Part shown: positions 16,467 through 26,333 of the stretch, piece after piece
How the letters are laid out: each line of letters starts with the position of its first letter
How positions within the stretch are numbered: the stretch's first letter is position 1
Source of the DNA: Vibrio sp. 10N.261.55.A7
GTDB taxonomy: Bacteria; Pseudomonadota; Gammaproteobacteria; Enterobacterales; Vibrionaceae
Assembly (NCBI RefSeq): GCF_002877365.1
Contig: NZ_MCWZ01000311.1
Coordinates: forward strand, 1-43,331
DNA length: 43,331 bases
Direction of reading: 5' to 3'
The notes under the pieces: generated by a model
Seen by the model: only the letters and a program-made list of their open reading frames with translations
Told to the model about the DNA's origin: nothing
The model's database searches: none
Made by a program: the position numbers and the translations under genes

Positions 16467-17918
16467 ATGGCTACCCCATCTAATGCTATCGCTACAGCCA
16501 ATCCAGCCACTCGAATCGAAGAAGATCTTTTAGGTCAACGTCATGTCCCGGCCGATGCTTACTACGGCATCCACACTTTGCGCGCAATAGAGAACTTCAA
16601 CATCTCGAATTCAACCATCTCTGACGTACCTGAATTTGTACGTGGCATGGTGATGACTAAAAAAGCAGCGGCGCTCGCAAATAGAGAACTCGGCGTGCTA
16701 CCAAAAGATGTAGCGAACCATATCATTCAAGCCTGTGACCTTATTCTTGAAACCGGCAAGTGCATGGATCAATTCCCATCAGATGTATTCCAAGGTGGTG
16801 CGGGCACCTCGGTTAATATGAATACCAACGAAGTAATCGCGAACGTTGCTTTAGAATTAATGGGGAAAGAGAAAGGTCAATACGAATTCATCAACCCCAA
16901 TGATCATGTAAACAAGAGCCAATCCACCAACTGTGCGTACCCAACAGGCTTTCGTATCTCCGTTTTCAACAGTGTGCGTAAGCTGATCGATGCGATTGAA
17001 TATCTTAAAGGTGCCTTTGACCTTAAGAGCAAAGAGTTTGAAAACACACTGAAAATGGGTCGTACTCAACTTCAAGATGCGGTGCCAATGACGGTTGGAC
17101 AAGAATTCCATGCTTGGTCAGTCACACTCAATGAAGAAATTCGAGCACTGCAATTCACCTCTAAATTACTGCTAGAAGTAAACCTTGGCGCGACGGCTAT
17201 CGGTACCGGTCTAAACGCGGTGGATGGATACCAAGAAGCGGCGGTCAAACACCTTGCAGAAGTGACTGGTCACGACTGTGTACAAGCGGAAGATTTAATT
17301 GAAGCGACTTCGGATTGTGGTGCCTATGTGATGGCGCACGGTGCTCTTAAGCGCTTGGCCGTTAAGCTATCCAAGATTTGTAACGACCTTCGTTTACTCT
17401 CTTCTGGCCCACGTACTGGTCTTAACGAGCTTAACCTTCCAGAACTGCAAGCTGGCTCATCAATCATGCCTGCAAAAGTAAACCCAGTGGTACCGGAAGT
17501 CGTCAACCAAGTGTGCTTTAAAGTATTGGGTAACGACAACACTATCTCGTTTGCGGCGGAAGGCGGACAGCTGCAACTGAACGTGATGGAACCGGTTATC
17601 GCTCAAAGTATGTTTGAGTCACTCGACATTTTAACCAATGCCTGCGTGAATCTACGCGACAAATGTATTGACGGCATCACCGTGAACAAAGAAGTGTGTG
17701 AAGGTTACGTGTTTAACTCGATTGGTATCGTCACCTACCTTAATCCGTACATTGGCCATCACGAAGGGGACATTGTCGGTAAGATTTGTGCCGAGACCGG
17801 TCGCAGCGTAAGAGAAGTCGTACTTGAGCGTGGCTTACTGACAGAAGAGGAGCTCGATGACATTTTCTCAGTTGAAAACCTAATGAGACCTCAGTATAAA
17901 GGCAAGCGTTACGAGTAA
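16467..17918 (+). CDS. aspA: Aspartate ammonia-lyase (aspartase)
   Basis: Aspartase reversibly splits L-aspartate into fumarate and ammonia, feeding fumarate respiration and aspartate use. The 483-residue protein belongs to the fumarase/aspartase superfamily. The catalytic signature loop [11 protein letters not shown] at about residues 329-340 is present; the alanine-lysine (PAKVN) form fits aspartase, while FumC in this window has PGKVN. The [11 protein letters not shown] and [11 protein letters not shown] substrate motifs precede it. An AAGGAT ribosome site precedes the ATG. A terminator follows, then dcuA, whose product carries the dicarboxylates; aspA-dcuA is a classic pair. Confidence 0.96.
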   Translation: MATPSNAIATANPATRIEEDLLGQRHVPADAYYGIHTLRAIENFNISNSTISDVPEFVRGMVMTKKAAALANRELGVLPKDVANHIIQACDLILETGKCMDQFPSDVFQGGAGTSVNMNTNEVIANVALELMGKEKGQYEFINPNDHVNKSQSTNCAYPTGFRISVFNSVRKLIDAIEYLKGAFDLKSKEFENTLKMGRTQLQDAVPMTVGQEFHAWSVTLNEEIRALQFTSKLLLEVNLGATAIGTGLNAVDGYQEAAVKHLAEVTGHDCVQAEDLIEATSDCGAYVMAHGALKRLAVKLSKICNDLRLLSSGPRTGLNELNLPELQAGSSIMPAKVNPVVPEVVNQVCFKVLGNDNTISFAAEGGQLQLNVMEPVIAQSMFESLDILTNACVNLRDKCIDGITVNKEVCEGYVFNSIGIVTYLNPYIGHHEGDIVGKICAETGRSVREVVLERGLLTEEELDDIFSVENLMRPQYKGKRYE

Positions 17919-17929
17919 CCTCTGATTTT

Positions 17930-17954
17930 AGGGTCCCAAATGGGGCCCTTTTTT
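17930..17954 (+). terminator. Terminator after aspA
   Basis: An eight-base-pair stem AGGGTCCC/GGGGCCCT (one T-G pair) with AAAT loop is followed by six Ts, directly after the aspA stop. It suggests dcuA is reached by partial readthrough or its own promoter. Confidence 0.9.
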
Positions 17955-18051
17955 AGACTCATTGACAATAAATCAAAATTACAAATACGTCTGAGTAACT
18001 CATATTAACCATTTATCTTATTTAATTTAACAATAAAAAAGAGGTGATCAC

Positions 18052-19359
18052 ATGATCGCAGTTGAACTATTTGTGGTTCTATTCTTTATTTTCATCGGAG
18101 CCAGAATTGGTGGCATTGGCATTGGGTTTGCTGGCGGTGCGGGTGTTATCGCGCTGTCTCTCATTCTTGGTGTACCAACGAGCCAGTCGTTTATTCCCGT
18201 CGATGTCATCCTCATCATCATGTCTGTCATCACGGCTATTGCAGCAATGCAGGTCGCCGGTGGTATGGACTGGCTGGTGCAGATTGCGGAAAACTTTCTA
18301 CGAAAGCACCCTGAGCGCATTACCTTTTACGCTCCGATCGTGACTTTCTTCATGACATTAATGGCGGGTACCGGTCACACCGCTTTCTCTACCCTGCCAG
18401 TGATTGCAGAGGTGGCGAAAGGTCAAGGTGTTCGCCCTTCTCGCCCGCTATCGATTGCTGTTGTAGCTTCTCAAATTGCCATTACCGCATCGCCAATATC
18501 AGCGGCCGTAGTCGCCTTTGCCGCTATGTTGGCACCGTTTGGTGTTGATTACCTCACCCTGTTAGCTATCTGTATTCCAACCACATTCCTAGCGTGTATG
18601 GTCGGTGCATTCGTGGCTAACTTCATGGGCTGTGAGCTAAAAGACGATCCTGTCTATCAAGAACGTTTAGAGAAAGGACTTATCAAGCAATCGAGTAGCC
18701 AGCAGAGAGAAATCCTGCCAACCGCAAAACGTGCGACCTTTATCTTCCTTGCTGCAATTGGCTTTGTCGTGTGTTACGCCGCGGCTATTTCAGGCTCTGT
18801 TGGGCTAATTGAAAACCCAACGCTAGGTCGAAACGAAGCGATCATGACCTTCATGTTAGCCGCCGCTGCCGCTATCGTTCTGTTTACTAAGATTGATGCC
18901 TCTAAGATCCCGGCCGCGGCGACATTCCGTTCAGGTATGACAGCCTGTGTGTGTGTACTCGGTGTGGCGTGGTTAGGCTCTACGTTCGTTAATGCTCACG
19001 TTGATGGTATTAAAGATGTCGCAGGTGCTTTGCTGTCTGATTACCCATGGATGCTGGCACTGGTTCTATTCTTTGCGTCTATGCTGCTTTACTCTCAGGG
19101 TGCAACGACGGTAGCGCTTATGCCTGCTGCATTGGCTATCGGTGTCGCGCCACTTACCGCAGTTGCGTCTTTTGCTGCAGTAAGTGCCCTATTCGTACTG
19201 CCAACCTACCCGACACTGCTTGCTGCAGTTGAAATGGATGATACTGGTTCAACTCGCATTGGTAATTACGTGTTCAACCACCCATTCTTCATTCCGGGTG
19301 TTGCAACGATTACCACAGCGGTAGCACTGGGCTTTACCTTCGGTAGCCTATTTATCTAA
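18052..19359 (+). CDS. dcuA: C4-dicarboxylate transporter, DcuA type
   Basis: DcuA exchanges aspartate, fumarate, malate and succinate across the inner membrane; in E. coli it is expressed under both aerobic and anaerobic conditions. The 435-residue protein is highly hydrophobic. It shows the Dcu N-terminal segment G-A-R-I-G-G-I-G-I-G-F-A-G-G, GTGHTAFSTLPVIAEVA near 105-120, and the DcuA-type C-terminal motifs AAVEMDDTGSTRIG and NHPFFIPG. A GAGGTGATCAC ribosome site region precedes the ATG. It lies 133 bases after aspA and has its own downstream terminator. The paralogue dcuB is at 7739-9061. The cutA gene often found between dcuA and dsbD is not present here. Confidence 0.94.
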   Translation: MIAVELFVVLFFIFIGARIGGIGIGFAGGAGVIALSLILGVPTSQSFIPVDVILIIMSVITAIAAMQVAGGMDWLVQIAENFLRKHPERITFYAPIVTFFMTLMAGTGHTAFSTLPVIAEVAKGQGVRPSRPLSIAVVASQIAITASPISAAVVAFAAMLAPFGVDYLTLLAICIPTTFLACMVGAFVANFMGCELKDDPVYQERLEKGLIKQSSSQQREILPTAKRATFIFLAAIGFVVCYAAAISGSVGLIENPTLGRNEAIMTFMLAAAAAIVLFTKIDASKIPAAATFRSGMTACVCVLGVAWLGSTFVNAHVDGIKDVAGALLSDYPWMLALVLFFASMLLYSQGATTVALMPAALAIGVAPLTAVASFAAVSALFVLPTYPTLLAAVEMDDTGSTRIGNYVFNHPFFIPGVATITTAVALGFTFGSLFI

Positions 19360-19392
19360 TCATGACCGTTCGCTAACGAATCTTTACGGTAT

Positions 19393-19420
19393 GGGTCTGA
19401 TTATTCAGGCCCTTTTTATT
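19393..19420 (+). terminator. Terminator after dcuA
   Basis: GGGTCTGA, loop TTAT and TCAGGCCC (one T-G pair) are followed by TTTTTATTT, 33 bases after the dcuA stop. Confidence 0.9.
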
Positions 19421-19497
19421 TCAGATGAAACTTATTCGCCCTCAAACCTGTCTGATTGAGTTAAGATAACTCATCCTAAAATAAATAGACGGTTCGT

Positions 19498-21327
19498 ATG
19501 CGCTTATTTTCTCTTGTTTTCGCTCTCGTTTTTGCGTTCAGTGCTCTGCCTGCTCACGCACTCTTTTCAAACAGTTCGGATTCATTATTCTCCCAGGCAG
19601 ATAACAATACCTTCGTACCTGTCGACCAAGCGTTCCCGTTCAATTTTTACCAACAAGGCGATCGCCTCTTTCTCGACTGGCAAGTGAAAGACGAGTATTA
19701 CCTCTATCAAGATCGAATCACCATCAGTGGTGAAAACCTCACCTTGGGCGACATTGAAATGCGCCAAGGCAAGCCTTACGAGGATGAGTTTTTTGGCAAG
19801 GTAAACATCTACACAGAACCCTTGCTGATCAATCTATCGCTGAGCGACTACCAAGATAAAGCACGCGTAATTGTCCAATACCAGGGGTGTGCAAAAGCAG
19901 GGTTCTGCTACCCGCCAGAGACTCGTGTTATCGACATTGCCCCCTTTGAATTCTCAAGCGAAAACAAGGTGGAATCTACTCCAAAAACACTGGCAAGCAG
20001 TGAACCATTAAGCATTGAACCATTGAGCACAGAGGCAAACCCATCTCAAGCGAATCTGCAAACCTCTCAAGACAGTGACCTCGCGAATACGATCGCTGAA
20101 AACTGGTGGACGCCTTTACTGTTTCTAGCACTCGGTGTGGGCCTTGCCTTTACGCCTTGTGTCTTGCCTATGTACCCGATCTTAACCAGCATCGTTTTAG
20201 GCAGTGGTAAATTGAGCCAAACTCGCGCATTAGGCCTGTCGTTTGTCTATGTGCAGGGAATGGCACTCACTTATACATTACTCGGCTTAGTCGTCGCATC
20301 AGCTGGTATGCAATTTCAAGCCGCAATGCAGCACCCTTATGTGTTGATTGGGCTCAGTGCACTGTTTATCGCTCTCGCCGCTTCGATGTTTGGCTTATAC
20401 AGCCTGCAACTGCCAAATAGCCTACAAACTTGGCTCAATAACCTCAGCAACCAACAAAAGGGTGGCAGCAGTGTTGGCGTATTTGCGATGGGCGCAATCT
20501 CCGGCTTGGTGTGTTCACCTTGTACCACCGCACCATTGTCTGGCGCCCTACTCTACGTCGCGCAAAGTGGCGATCTGCTCACTGGCGGGATTGCGTTGTA
20601 TGCGTTAGCGATGGGGATGGGAATTCCATTAATGCTCGCGGCGGTCTTTGGTAATAAGCTTCTGCCAAAAGCAGGCGCGTGGATGGACGTAGTGAAAACA
20701 CTGTTTGGTTTTGTGCTCCTTGCTGCGCCAATCTTCCTGTTAGAACGCATATTGCCATCGCTCTGGACGACGATTCTATGGTCACTACTTGGCTTGGTTG
20801 CCTTCGGCTGGCTGTATCACCTCAAGAATCGACTTCCATTTGGCGGTTGGAAACAAAGCGCGGTAGGCATCGTCGCGGTTCTTGGTTTATTTGCTTCCGC
20901 GCAACCTGCACTCAATTACTACTTTAATCCGAGTCATGAATCTCAGCAAAAGACCGTTGAGTTTATTCAAATCAACAATGTCGCTGAGCTTGAGGCGCAA
21001 CTCGCTATAGCTAAGCAAAATAACAAACCCGTCATGCTCGACTTCTATGCTGACTGGTGCGTCGCGTGTAAAGAGTTTGAAAAATACACCTTCCACCACC
21101 CTGACGTAGAAGCGCAGTTGCAAAACTTCACTTTGCTGCAAGCGGACGTCACAAGAAATAGACCGGAAGACATTGAACTCTTAAAGCACCTCAAAGTACT
21201 TGGTTTGCCAACCATTGAGTTTTGGGAAGCAGACGGCGGAAAAGTTGATGCAGCAAGATTAACCGGATTCATGCAAGCCGAACCATTTTTAGAGCATATC
21301 AATGCACTGCTCGCGCTAAATGAATAA
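19498..21327 (+). CDS. dsbD: Thiol:disulfide interchange protein DsbD
   Basis: DsbD passes electrons from cytoplasmic thioredoxin across the inner membrane to periplasmic DsbC, DsbG and CcmG. The 609-residue protein has all three modules: a signal peptide ending ALPAHA near residue 21; a periplasmic alpha domain with the Cys131/Cys137 pair (G-C-A-K-A-G-F-C); a beta membrane domain of about eight segments with Cys221 in FTPCVLP and Cys342 in CSPCTTAP; and a C-terminal thioredoxin-like gamma domain with the CVAC active site at Cys521/Cys524. A low-complexity Ser/Glu/Leu-rich linker at about 155-195 joins alpha and beta. No strong ribosome site is seen before the ATG, but the signal peptide fixes the start. 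It follows dcuA after a terminator. Confidence 0.96.
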   Translation: MRLFSLVFALVFAFSALPAHALFSNSSDSLFSQADNNTFVPVDQAFPFNFYQQGDRLFLDWQVKDEYYLYQDRITISGENLTLGDIEMRQGKPYEDEFFGKVNIYTEPLLINLSLSDYQDKARVIVQYQGCAKAGFCYPPETRVIDIAPFEFSSENKVESTPKTLASSEPLSIEPLSTEANPSQANLQTSQDSDLANTIAENWWTPLLFLALGVGLAFTPCVLPMYPILTSIVLGSGKLSQTRALGLSFVYVQGMALTYTLLGLVVASAGMQFQAAMQHPYVLIGLSALFIALAASMFGLYSLQLPNSLQTWLNNLSNQQKGGSSVGVFAMGAISGLVCSPCTTAPLSGALLYVAQSGDLLTGGIALYALAMGMGIPLMLAAVFGNKLLPKAGAWMDVVKTLFGFVLLAAPIFLLERILPSLWTTILWSLLGLVAFGWLYHLKNRLPFGGWKQSAVGIVAVLGLFASAQPALNYYFNPSHESQQKTVEFIQINNVAELEAQLAIAKQNNKPVMLDFYADWCVACKEFEKYTFHHPDVEAQLQNFTLLQADVTRNRPEDIELLKHLKVLGLPTIEFWEADGGKVDAARLTGFMQAEPFLEHINALLALNE

Positions 21328-21340
21328 CCTGTAATCAACA

Positions 21341-21371
21341 AAAGAGTTGGGTGATGATTACCCAACTCTTT
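21341..21371 (+). terminator. Hairpin terminator after dsbD
   Basis: A perfect 12-base-pair inverted repeat (21341-21352 and 21360-21371) with a seven-base loop starts 13 bases after the dsbD stop. The following T tract is imperfect (TTTCACATTTT). Confidence 0.75.
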
Positions 21372-21475
21372 CACATTTTAGGAAGAAAAATCAGGCAATA
21401 AGCGTGTATTGGTTGTCACGCACGCCCCAAGTGGTAATACTAAAATTAACTTTTTCCTAATAAGTGCATAACTGT

Positions 21476-22105
21476 ATGGAACCAACCTATTCGATAATCA
21501 TTGCCGATGACCACCCGTTATTCCGTAATGCACTATTTCAATCCGTTCACATGGCCGTTAGTGGCGCAAACCTACTGGAAGCGGACTCTCTAGACGCACT
21601 TCTTAGCCTATTGAAAAAGGAAGAAGAACCAGACCTCTTACTGCTTGATCTCAAAATGCCAGGCGCTAATGGCATGTCGGGCTTAATTCACCTTCGTGCA
21701 GAGTACCCAGATTTACCGATCGTCGTGGTCTCAGCCAGTGAAGAAGCATCGGTTGTCAGCCAGGTGAAAAGTCACGGTGCCTTTGGGTTCATTCCAAAAT
21801 CGAGTGATATGCGTGAACTGATCAGTGCGCTTAACCAAGTTCTGAACGGTGACCCATTCTTCCCAGAAGGGCTGATCACCAATAACGCGGCGTGCAGTGA
21901 TTTAGCTGAGAAAATTGCAGCGCTAACACCGCAACAATATAAGGTGTTAGGCATGCTGTCTGACGGTTTATTGAATAAGCAAATTGCGTATGAATTGAAT
22001 GTGTCAGAAGCCACCATCAAAGCACATATGACGGCTATCTTCCGAAAATTAGGCGTTAAGAACCGAACTCAAGCGGTTATTCTGCTGCAAGATCAACACA
22101 ACTAG
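21476..22105 (+). CDS. crbR: LuxR/NarL-family response regulator, CrbR type
   Basis: A 209-residue two-component response regulator. The receiver domain (about 5-120) has D-D-H-P-L-F near 11-16, phospho-acceptor Asp58 in LLLDLKMPG and Lys in F-I-P-K-S-S. A LuxR-type helix-turn-helix at about 145-205 contains LTPQQYKVL, GLLNKQIA and SEATIKAH. The ATG at 21476 is preferred over a GTG four codons upstream by family alignment; neither has a good ribosome site. The name rests on its position next to nhaP2 and the VC_2705-type symporter genes, and on a CrbS-type kinase and acs in the same window. In V. cholerae CrbR with CrbS activates acs for acetate use. The domain call is certain; the specific name is inferred. 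Confidence 0.82.
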   Translation: MEPTYSIIIADDHPLFRNALFQSVHMAVSGANLLEADSLDALLSLLKKEEEPDLLLLDLKMPGANGMSGLIHLRAEYPDLPIVVVSASEEASVVSQVKSHGAFGFIPKSSDMRELISALNQVLNGDPFFPEGLITNNAACSDLAEKIAALTPQQYKVLGMLSDGLLNKQIAYELNVSEATIKAHMTAIFRKLGVKNRTQAVILLQDQHN

Positions 22106-22132
22106 AAACCAGACTGACCAGAGTGAAGCTGT

Positions 22133-23863
22133 TTAGGCAGCTTCTTCAGGTAAGCAGAGACCAATTTTAATCACTTCGTGATCCTGCACTTCAGCCACCA
22201 CCCAATGCAATCCTTCCCAATCAAAGCTATCACCAAGCACTGGATATTGCCCAATCTGCTCTTGCGCTATTTGTTTGAGCGTCATGCTCTGATCTTCTAA
22301 AGAAACGGTAATGCCATAAAACGCCACCACGCTTTCGATTGATGTGGTCGCATCCAGAAAGAAGTCTCCATAGAAACGAGCCGTGTCTTCTTGTTCAACT
22401 GGCGCTTCACTGAAAAGCTGACTCAGCGCATCAAGGTCCTTATCTTGCCCAAGCACACATAAGGTATCGTTCGCTTCAAGAACGGTACTGCCTGATGGGT
22501 GATACAGTGTGTTGTTTCTAAACAAGGCCGTGATTCTCGTTCCCTCAGGCATGCTGAGGCGCTTAAGGGGCTCTCCGATACACCATTTTTCGGCTTTCAG
22601 TTTGTAGACAAACATTTCCCACTCACTGGTTGGGAAGATTTCAATGCCACTTCGATAAATTGGGCTTGGCTTAGGTGGCAGGGAAACGTTCGCCATAGAA
22701 GCCGCTTTCATTAAGGTTCCACCTTGAACAATCAAAGAGACCATGACCACGAAGAACGCGATATTGAAATAAAGCTGAGCGTTTGGTAGCCCTGCCATCA
22801 TAGGGAACACCGCGAGAATGATTGGCACAGCGCCTCGCAACCCAACCCAGGAAACAAACCAGCGTTCTTTGGTATTAAAGCTTCTAAAGGGTGCTAGGCC
22901 TAACCAAACGGATATTGGGCGCGCAATCAAAATCATGCCGAAAGCCAATGCTAAAGCAGGGAGCATAATGTCAATTAACGTAGACGGTGTGACCAACAAA
23001 CCCAAAACCAAGAACATCACAATCTGGCTGAGCCACGTCATACCATCAAGGACGCTAAGAATGGAATGACGAGAACAGGTTGGCTTATTGCCAATGAGCA
23101 ATCCAACAAGATAGATTGTTAAAATTCCGCTCCCGCCCAAAATCGTCGATAGAGCAAAGAGCGCGATACCGCCACTTAGCACCAAGATCGAGTACATACC
23201 TTCAGGCAGCAGAATACGATTGACGAGCGACCACAATAACCAGCCACCAGCAAAACCAACCAAGGCTCCTATTCCAAATTGCATGGCAAAACTCGTTGCT
23301 AGGAATCCCATTCCCATGTCCATTTCAGGGCTTGATAGGATAGCAATCAGAGTAACCGTCAGAAAAACGGCCATAGGATCATTGGTGCCAGACTCAATCT
23401 CTAGGGTTGCACCAACACGCTCATTGAGGCTTTTTCCTTTCAGCAGTGAGAATACGGCAGCCGCATCGGTTGAACCAACAATTGCGCCAACGAGAATCCC
23501 TTGCAACAGCGTTAAGTCGAAAAGCCACGACGCCATTAGGCCGGTGATCGTTGCCGTACACGCAACACCGATTGTCGCCAAAGAGAGTGATGGCCAAAAA
23601 GCCACCTTAAAGCTCGATACCTTAGTTCGCATACCACCATCGAGGAGAATGATCGCTAGCGCAAGGTTGCTCACTAGGTAAGTGAGCGAGTAGTCATCAA
23701 ATTTGATACCACCAGGGCCATCTTCACCCGCCATCATTCCAACGAACAAAAAGACCAGGAGAATGGGCACACCAAGTTTTGAAGATGCTCGACTGATAAG
23801 CACACTGATCGCAATTAATGTCGCCCCAGTGAGAAACAAGCTATTGATGGTATTTACGTCCAA
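22133..23863 (-). CDS. nhaP2: K+(Na+)/H+ antiporter, NhaP2/CvrA type
   Basis: A 576-residue CPA1-family antiporter of the inner membrane that exports K+ or Na+ in exchange for H+ and controls cytoplasmic cation load. About 12 hydrophobic segments fill residues 5-390. Asp133 ([12 protein letters not shown]) and Asp162 ([10 protein letters not shown]) coincide in number with the residues studied in V. cholerae NhaP2. The cytoplasmic tail has a TrkA-C-like domain (about 415-485, [12 protein letters not shown]) and a CorC/HlyC-like end region. The start is TTG at 23863, placed five bases after a perfect AGGAGG; an ATG right after that site opens only a four-codon frame. It converges on crbR, with 27 bases between stops. 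Confidence 0.92.
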   Translation of the reverse strand: MDVNTINSLFLTGATLIAISVLISRASSKLGVPILLVFLFVGMMAGEDGPGGIKFDDYSLTYLVSNLALAIILLDGGMRTKVSSFKVAFWPSLSLATIGVACTATITGLMASWLFDLTLLQGILVGAIVGSTDAAAVFSLLKGKSLNERVGATLEIESGTNDPMAVFLTVTLIAILSSPEMDMGMGFLATSFAMQFGIGALVGFAGGWLLWSLVNRILLPEGMYSILVLSGGIALFALSTILGGSGILTIYLVGLLIGNKPTCSRHSILSVLDGMTWLSQIVMFLVLGLLVTPSTLIDIMLPALALAFGMILIARPISVWLGLAPFRSFNTKERWFVSWVGLRGAVPIILAVFPMMAGLPNAQLYFNIAFFVVMVSLIVQGGTLMKAASMANVSLPPKPSPIYRSGIEIFPTSEWEMFVYKLKAEKWCIGEPLKRLSMPEGTRITALFRNNTLYHPSGSTVLEANDTLCVLGQDKDLDALSQLFSEAPVEQEDTARFYGDFFLDATTSIESVVAFYGITVSLEDQSMTLKQIAQEQIGQYPVLGDSFDWEGLHWVVAEVQDHEVIKIGLCLPEEAA

Positions 23864-23893
23864 TTCATCCTCCTAAAAAATGCTTTTTCGAAT

Positions 23894-23906
23894 GTTATAA
23901 TATAAC
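23894..23906. repeat. GTTATA-A-TATAAC inverted repeat
   Basis: A perfect six-base inverted repeat around a single A, containing -10-like hexamers on both strands, 31 bases upstream of the nhaP2 start codon. It may be the nhaP2 -10 region or an operator; the sequence alone does not decide. Confidence 0.5.
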
Positions 23907-24046
23907 AAAAAACAGCGTTCAATTGTTAAATAGTTATCAGCAACTTACCTCAGTTGACTGATTTTTTCGCGACTTACAACCTCACTGTTCTTTTTATTAC
24001 ACCAGATATGAACTCAAAACCATATCCGTATTAGACCTTTGGCTAA

Positions 24047-24068
24047 ATTAACATCACATTAACATCAC
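24047..24068. repeat. Two tandem copies of an 11-base repeat upstream of the symporter operon
   Basis: ATTAACATCAC occurs twice with no gap. A period of 11 bases is about one helical turn, which would put two regulator subunits on the same DNA face. It lies about 142 bases before the DUF4212 gene start. The factor is not identifiable; CrbR or an OmpR-type regulator are guesses. Confidence 0.6.
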
Positions 24069-24209
24069 ACTTCTATTCTCAAACCCTTATTTTTAGGCGT
24101 TTTTTACTTTATTGGTCACGACTAAAGTTGAAAAGAATCCTTGCCTTCGCCTTGCTATTGTACAAAGTGAAACATTTCATTAACAACAATACATCGTAAG
24201 GAGACGACG

Positions 24210-24473
24210 ATGGCATTTGAAAATAAAGATGACGCCAAAGCGTATTGGGACAAAAACGTCAAAATCATGATCAAACTGATGATCGTATGGTTTGTTGTTT
24301 CGTTCGGCTGCGGCATTCTTTTTGTTGATGTTCTAAACCAATTCCAAATAGGTGGTTACAAGCTTGGATTCTGGTTTGCTCAACAAGGGTCAATTTATGC
24401 ATTTCTAGGGATTATTTTCTACTACGCGTGGAAAATGAGACAGCTTGATCGCGAATTTAACGTAGACGAATAA
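24210..24473 (+). CDS. DUF4212 small subunit of VC_2705-type sodium:solute symporter
   Basis: An 87-residue protein with two hydrophobic segments (about 20-40 and 55-72) and charged ends. It matches the DUF4212 family, the 'probable sodium:solute symporter small subunit' that always precedes a VC_2705-subfamily SSS transporter. The motif D-A-K-A-Y-W-D-K-N near residues 8-16 and the L-G-F-W-F-A-Q-Q-G-S segment between the helices are typical. A strong AAGGAG ribosome site precedes the ATG. The large subunit starts 12 bases after the stop, so the two are co-translated from one message. Its exact contribution to transport is unknown. Confidence 0.9.
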   Translation: MAFENKDDAKAYWDKNVKIMIKLMIVWFVVSFGCGILFVDVLNQFQIGGYKLGFWFAQQGSIYAFLGIIFYYAWKMRQLDREFNVDE

Positions 24474-24485
24474 GGAACACCTCAG

Positions 24486-26213
24486 ATGGACTTGAAAACT
24501 ATCACCTATCTCGTAGTAGGTGCCACATTTGTGCTCTATATTGGTATTGCCATTTGGGCACGTGCTGGTTCAACGAAAGAGTTTTATGTCGCTGGTGGCG
24601 GTGTAAACCCAATTGCAAACGGTATGGCGACCGCTGCTGACTGGATGTCGGCTGCATCATTCATATCAATGGCTGGCTTAATTGCCTTCATGGGTTACGG
24701 CGGCTCCGTATTCTTAATGGGTTGGACGGGTGGTTATGTACTCCTTGCCCTACTACTCGCACCTTATCTACGTAAGTTTGGTAAGTTCACGGTACCGGAA
24801 TTCGTTGGTGAGCGTTTCTACTCGAACACCGCTCGTATCGTAGCCGTAGTATGTCTTATCATTGCTTCCGTCACTTACGTAATCGGTCAAATGAAAGGGG
24901 TAGGTGTTGCCTTCGGTCGTTTCCTAGAAGTGGATTATGACACTGGTCTTCTTATCGGTATGTGTATCGTATTTATGTACGCCGTAATGGGTGGCATGAA
25001 AGGTATTACGTATACGCAGATTGCTCAATATTGCGTCCTCATTTTAGCTTACACTATTCCTGCAATCTTTATCTCTCTGCAACTAACGGGTCACCCTCTG
25101 CCTCAGATTGGTCTCGGGAGTACCATGGTCGGAACCGATGTCTATCTACTCGACCGGCTCGATCAGGTGGTCACCGAACTCGGGTTTACCGAATACACAA
25201 CTCAAGTTCGTGGCGATACCTTGAACATGTTTGTTTACACAATGTCACTGATGATCGGTACTGCAGGTCTACCTCACGTAATCATTCGTTTCTTCACAGT
25301 ACCTAAGGTACGTGATGCGCGTACATCAGCAGGTTGGGCGTTATTCTTCATTGCTATCCTATACACGACAGCTCCAGCGGTATCAGCAATGGCGCGTCTA
25401 AACCTAATGGAAACCGTGAATCCAAGCGCGGGTGAATACCTGGCTTACGACGAACGTCCTGACTGGTTTAAGAACTGGGAAAAAACAGGTCTGTTAGGCT
25501 TTGATGACATAAATGGTGATGGCAACATCAACTACACGTCTAGCGCAGAAACAAACGAGCTAAAAGTAGACCGTGACATCATGGTTCTTGCTAACCCTGA
25601 AATTGCAAAACTGCCAAACTGGGTCATCGCTTTGGTTGCGGCAGGTGGTCTAGCAGCGGCACTATCGACGGCAGCGGGCCTATTGTTGGCTATCTCCTCG
25701 TCCATATCGCATGACTTAATCAAAGGGGTCATTAACCCGAATATTTCCGAGAAGAAAGAGCTGCTCGCCAGCCGGATATCGATGGCAGTCGCCATTGCCG
25801 TCGCGGGGTATTTGGGACTGAATCCGCCTGGATTTGCCGCCGGTACGGTAGCACTAGCCTTTGGTCTAGCCGCTTCCTCAATCTTCCCGGCACTGATGAT
25901 GGGTATCTTCAGCAAAACCATCAACAAAGAAGGTGCTATCGCAGGTATGATCACGGGTATCAGTATCACTCTGTTCTACGTGTTCCAGCACAAAGGCATC
26001 CTATTCGTTGCTGATTGGAAATACTTAGAAAGCTGGGGAAGCAACTGGTTCTTTGGTATTGAACCTAATGCATTTGGTGCAATTGGTGCACTATGTAACT
26101 TCATTGTAGCCTTCGCTGTATCTCGTGTAACAGCTGAAACGCCACAAGAAGTGAAAGACTTAGTTGAACACGTACGCGTACCAGCTGGTGCAGGTGATGC
26201 GGTTGATCACTAA
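24486..26213 (+). CDS. actP: Sodium:solute symporter, VC_2705 subfamily (acetate/cation symporter, ActP-like)
   Basis: A 575-residue SSS-family transporter that probably takes up acetate with Na+. Thirteen or so hydrophobic segments are present. The motif A-A-D-W-M-S-A-A-S-F-I-S-M-A-G near 50-64 and G-L-P-H-V-I-I-R-F-F-T near 258-268 are conserved with ActP. A hydrophilic insertion at about 310-365, containing the calcium-loop-like stretch D-I-N-G-D-G-N-I-N-Y, is characteristic of the VC_2705 subfamily. It is operonic with the DUF4212 small subunit and near crbR, in line with acetate regulation. Codon choice shifts in two internal patches (about 25108-25200 and 25686-25860). The symbol reflects similarity; the substrate is inferred. 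Confidence 0.85.
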   Translation: MDLKTITYLVVGATFVLYIGIAIWARAGSTKEFYVAGGGVNPIANGMATAADWMSAASFISMAGLIAFMGYGGSVFLMGWTGGYVLLALLLAPYLRKFGKFTVPEFVGERFYSNTARIVAVVCLIIASVTYVIGQMKGVGVAFGRFLEVDYDTGLLIGMCIVFMYAVMGGMKGITYTQIAQYCVLILAYTIPAIFISLQLTGHPLPQIGLGSTMVGTDVYLLDRLDQVVTELGFTEYTTQVRGDTLNMFVYTMSLMIGTAGLPHVIIRFFTVPKVRDARTSAGWALFFIAILYTTAPAVSAMARLNLMETVNPSAGEYLAYDERPDWFKNWEKTGLLGFDDINGDGNINYTSSAETNELKVDRDIMVLANPEIAKLPNWVIALVAAGGLAAALSTAAGLLLAISSSISHDLIKGVINPNISEKKELLASRISMAVAIAVAGYLGLNPPGFAAGTVALAFGLAASSIFPALMMGIFSKTINKEGAIAGMITGISITLFYVFQHKGILFVADWKYLESWGSNWFFGIEPNAFGAIGALCNFIVAFAVSRVTAETPQEVKDLVEHVRVPAGAGDAVDH

Positions 26214-26230
26214 AATCTAACCTAAACCAC

Positions 26231-26254
26231 AAAAGCCCCTTCGGGGGCTTTTTT
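26231..26254 (+). terminator. Terminator after the symporter operon
   Basis: AAAAGCCCC, loop TTCG, GGGGCTTTT and further Ts: a perfect nine-base-pair stem with a UUCG tetraloop, 17 bases after the stop. Confidence 0.93.
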
Positions 26255-26333
26255 AATCTGCTCAATCCTGTACTTTATTTATAATTACAAATAGTTAACC
26301 AATTTAAGCGTCTTTAGCTGCAAGGAAGCCTCT

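Larger units (their letters stand above)
23864..24209. other. nhaP2-symporter divergent intergenic region
   Basis: These 346 bases carry the promoters of nhaP2 (minus) and of the symporter operon (plus). They are strongly AT-rich with no plausible gene. Two features stand out: the inverted repeat at 23894-23906 and the tandem 11-base repeat at 24047-24068, each listed separately. A TATAAT hexamer occurs inside the inverted repeat. Confidence 0.6.

Noticed and set aside
22125..22144. GAAGCTG-TTTAGG-CAGCTTC hairpin between crbR and nhaP2
   Set aside because: It overlaps the nhaP2 stop and its last codons and has no good T tract, so it was not called as a terminator, though it could weakly serve both convergent genes.
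25532..25969. 145-codon minus-strand open frame inside the symporter gene
   Set aside because: It is a shadow of the real symporter frame; its composition reflects the reverse complement of hydrophobic codons.
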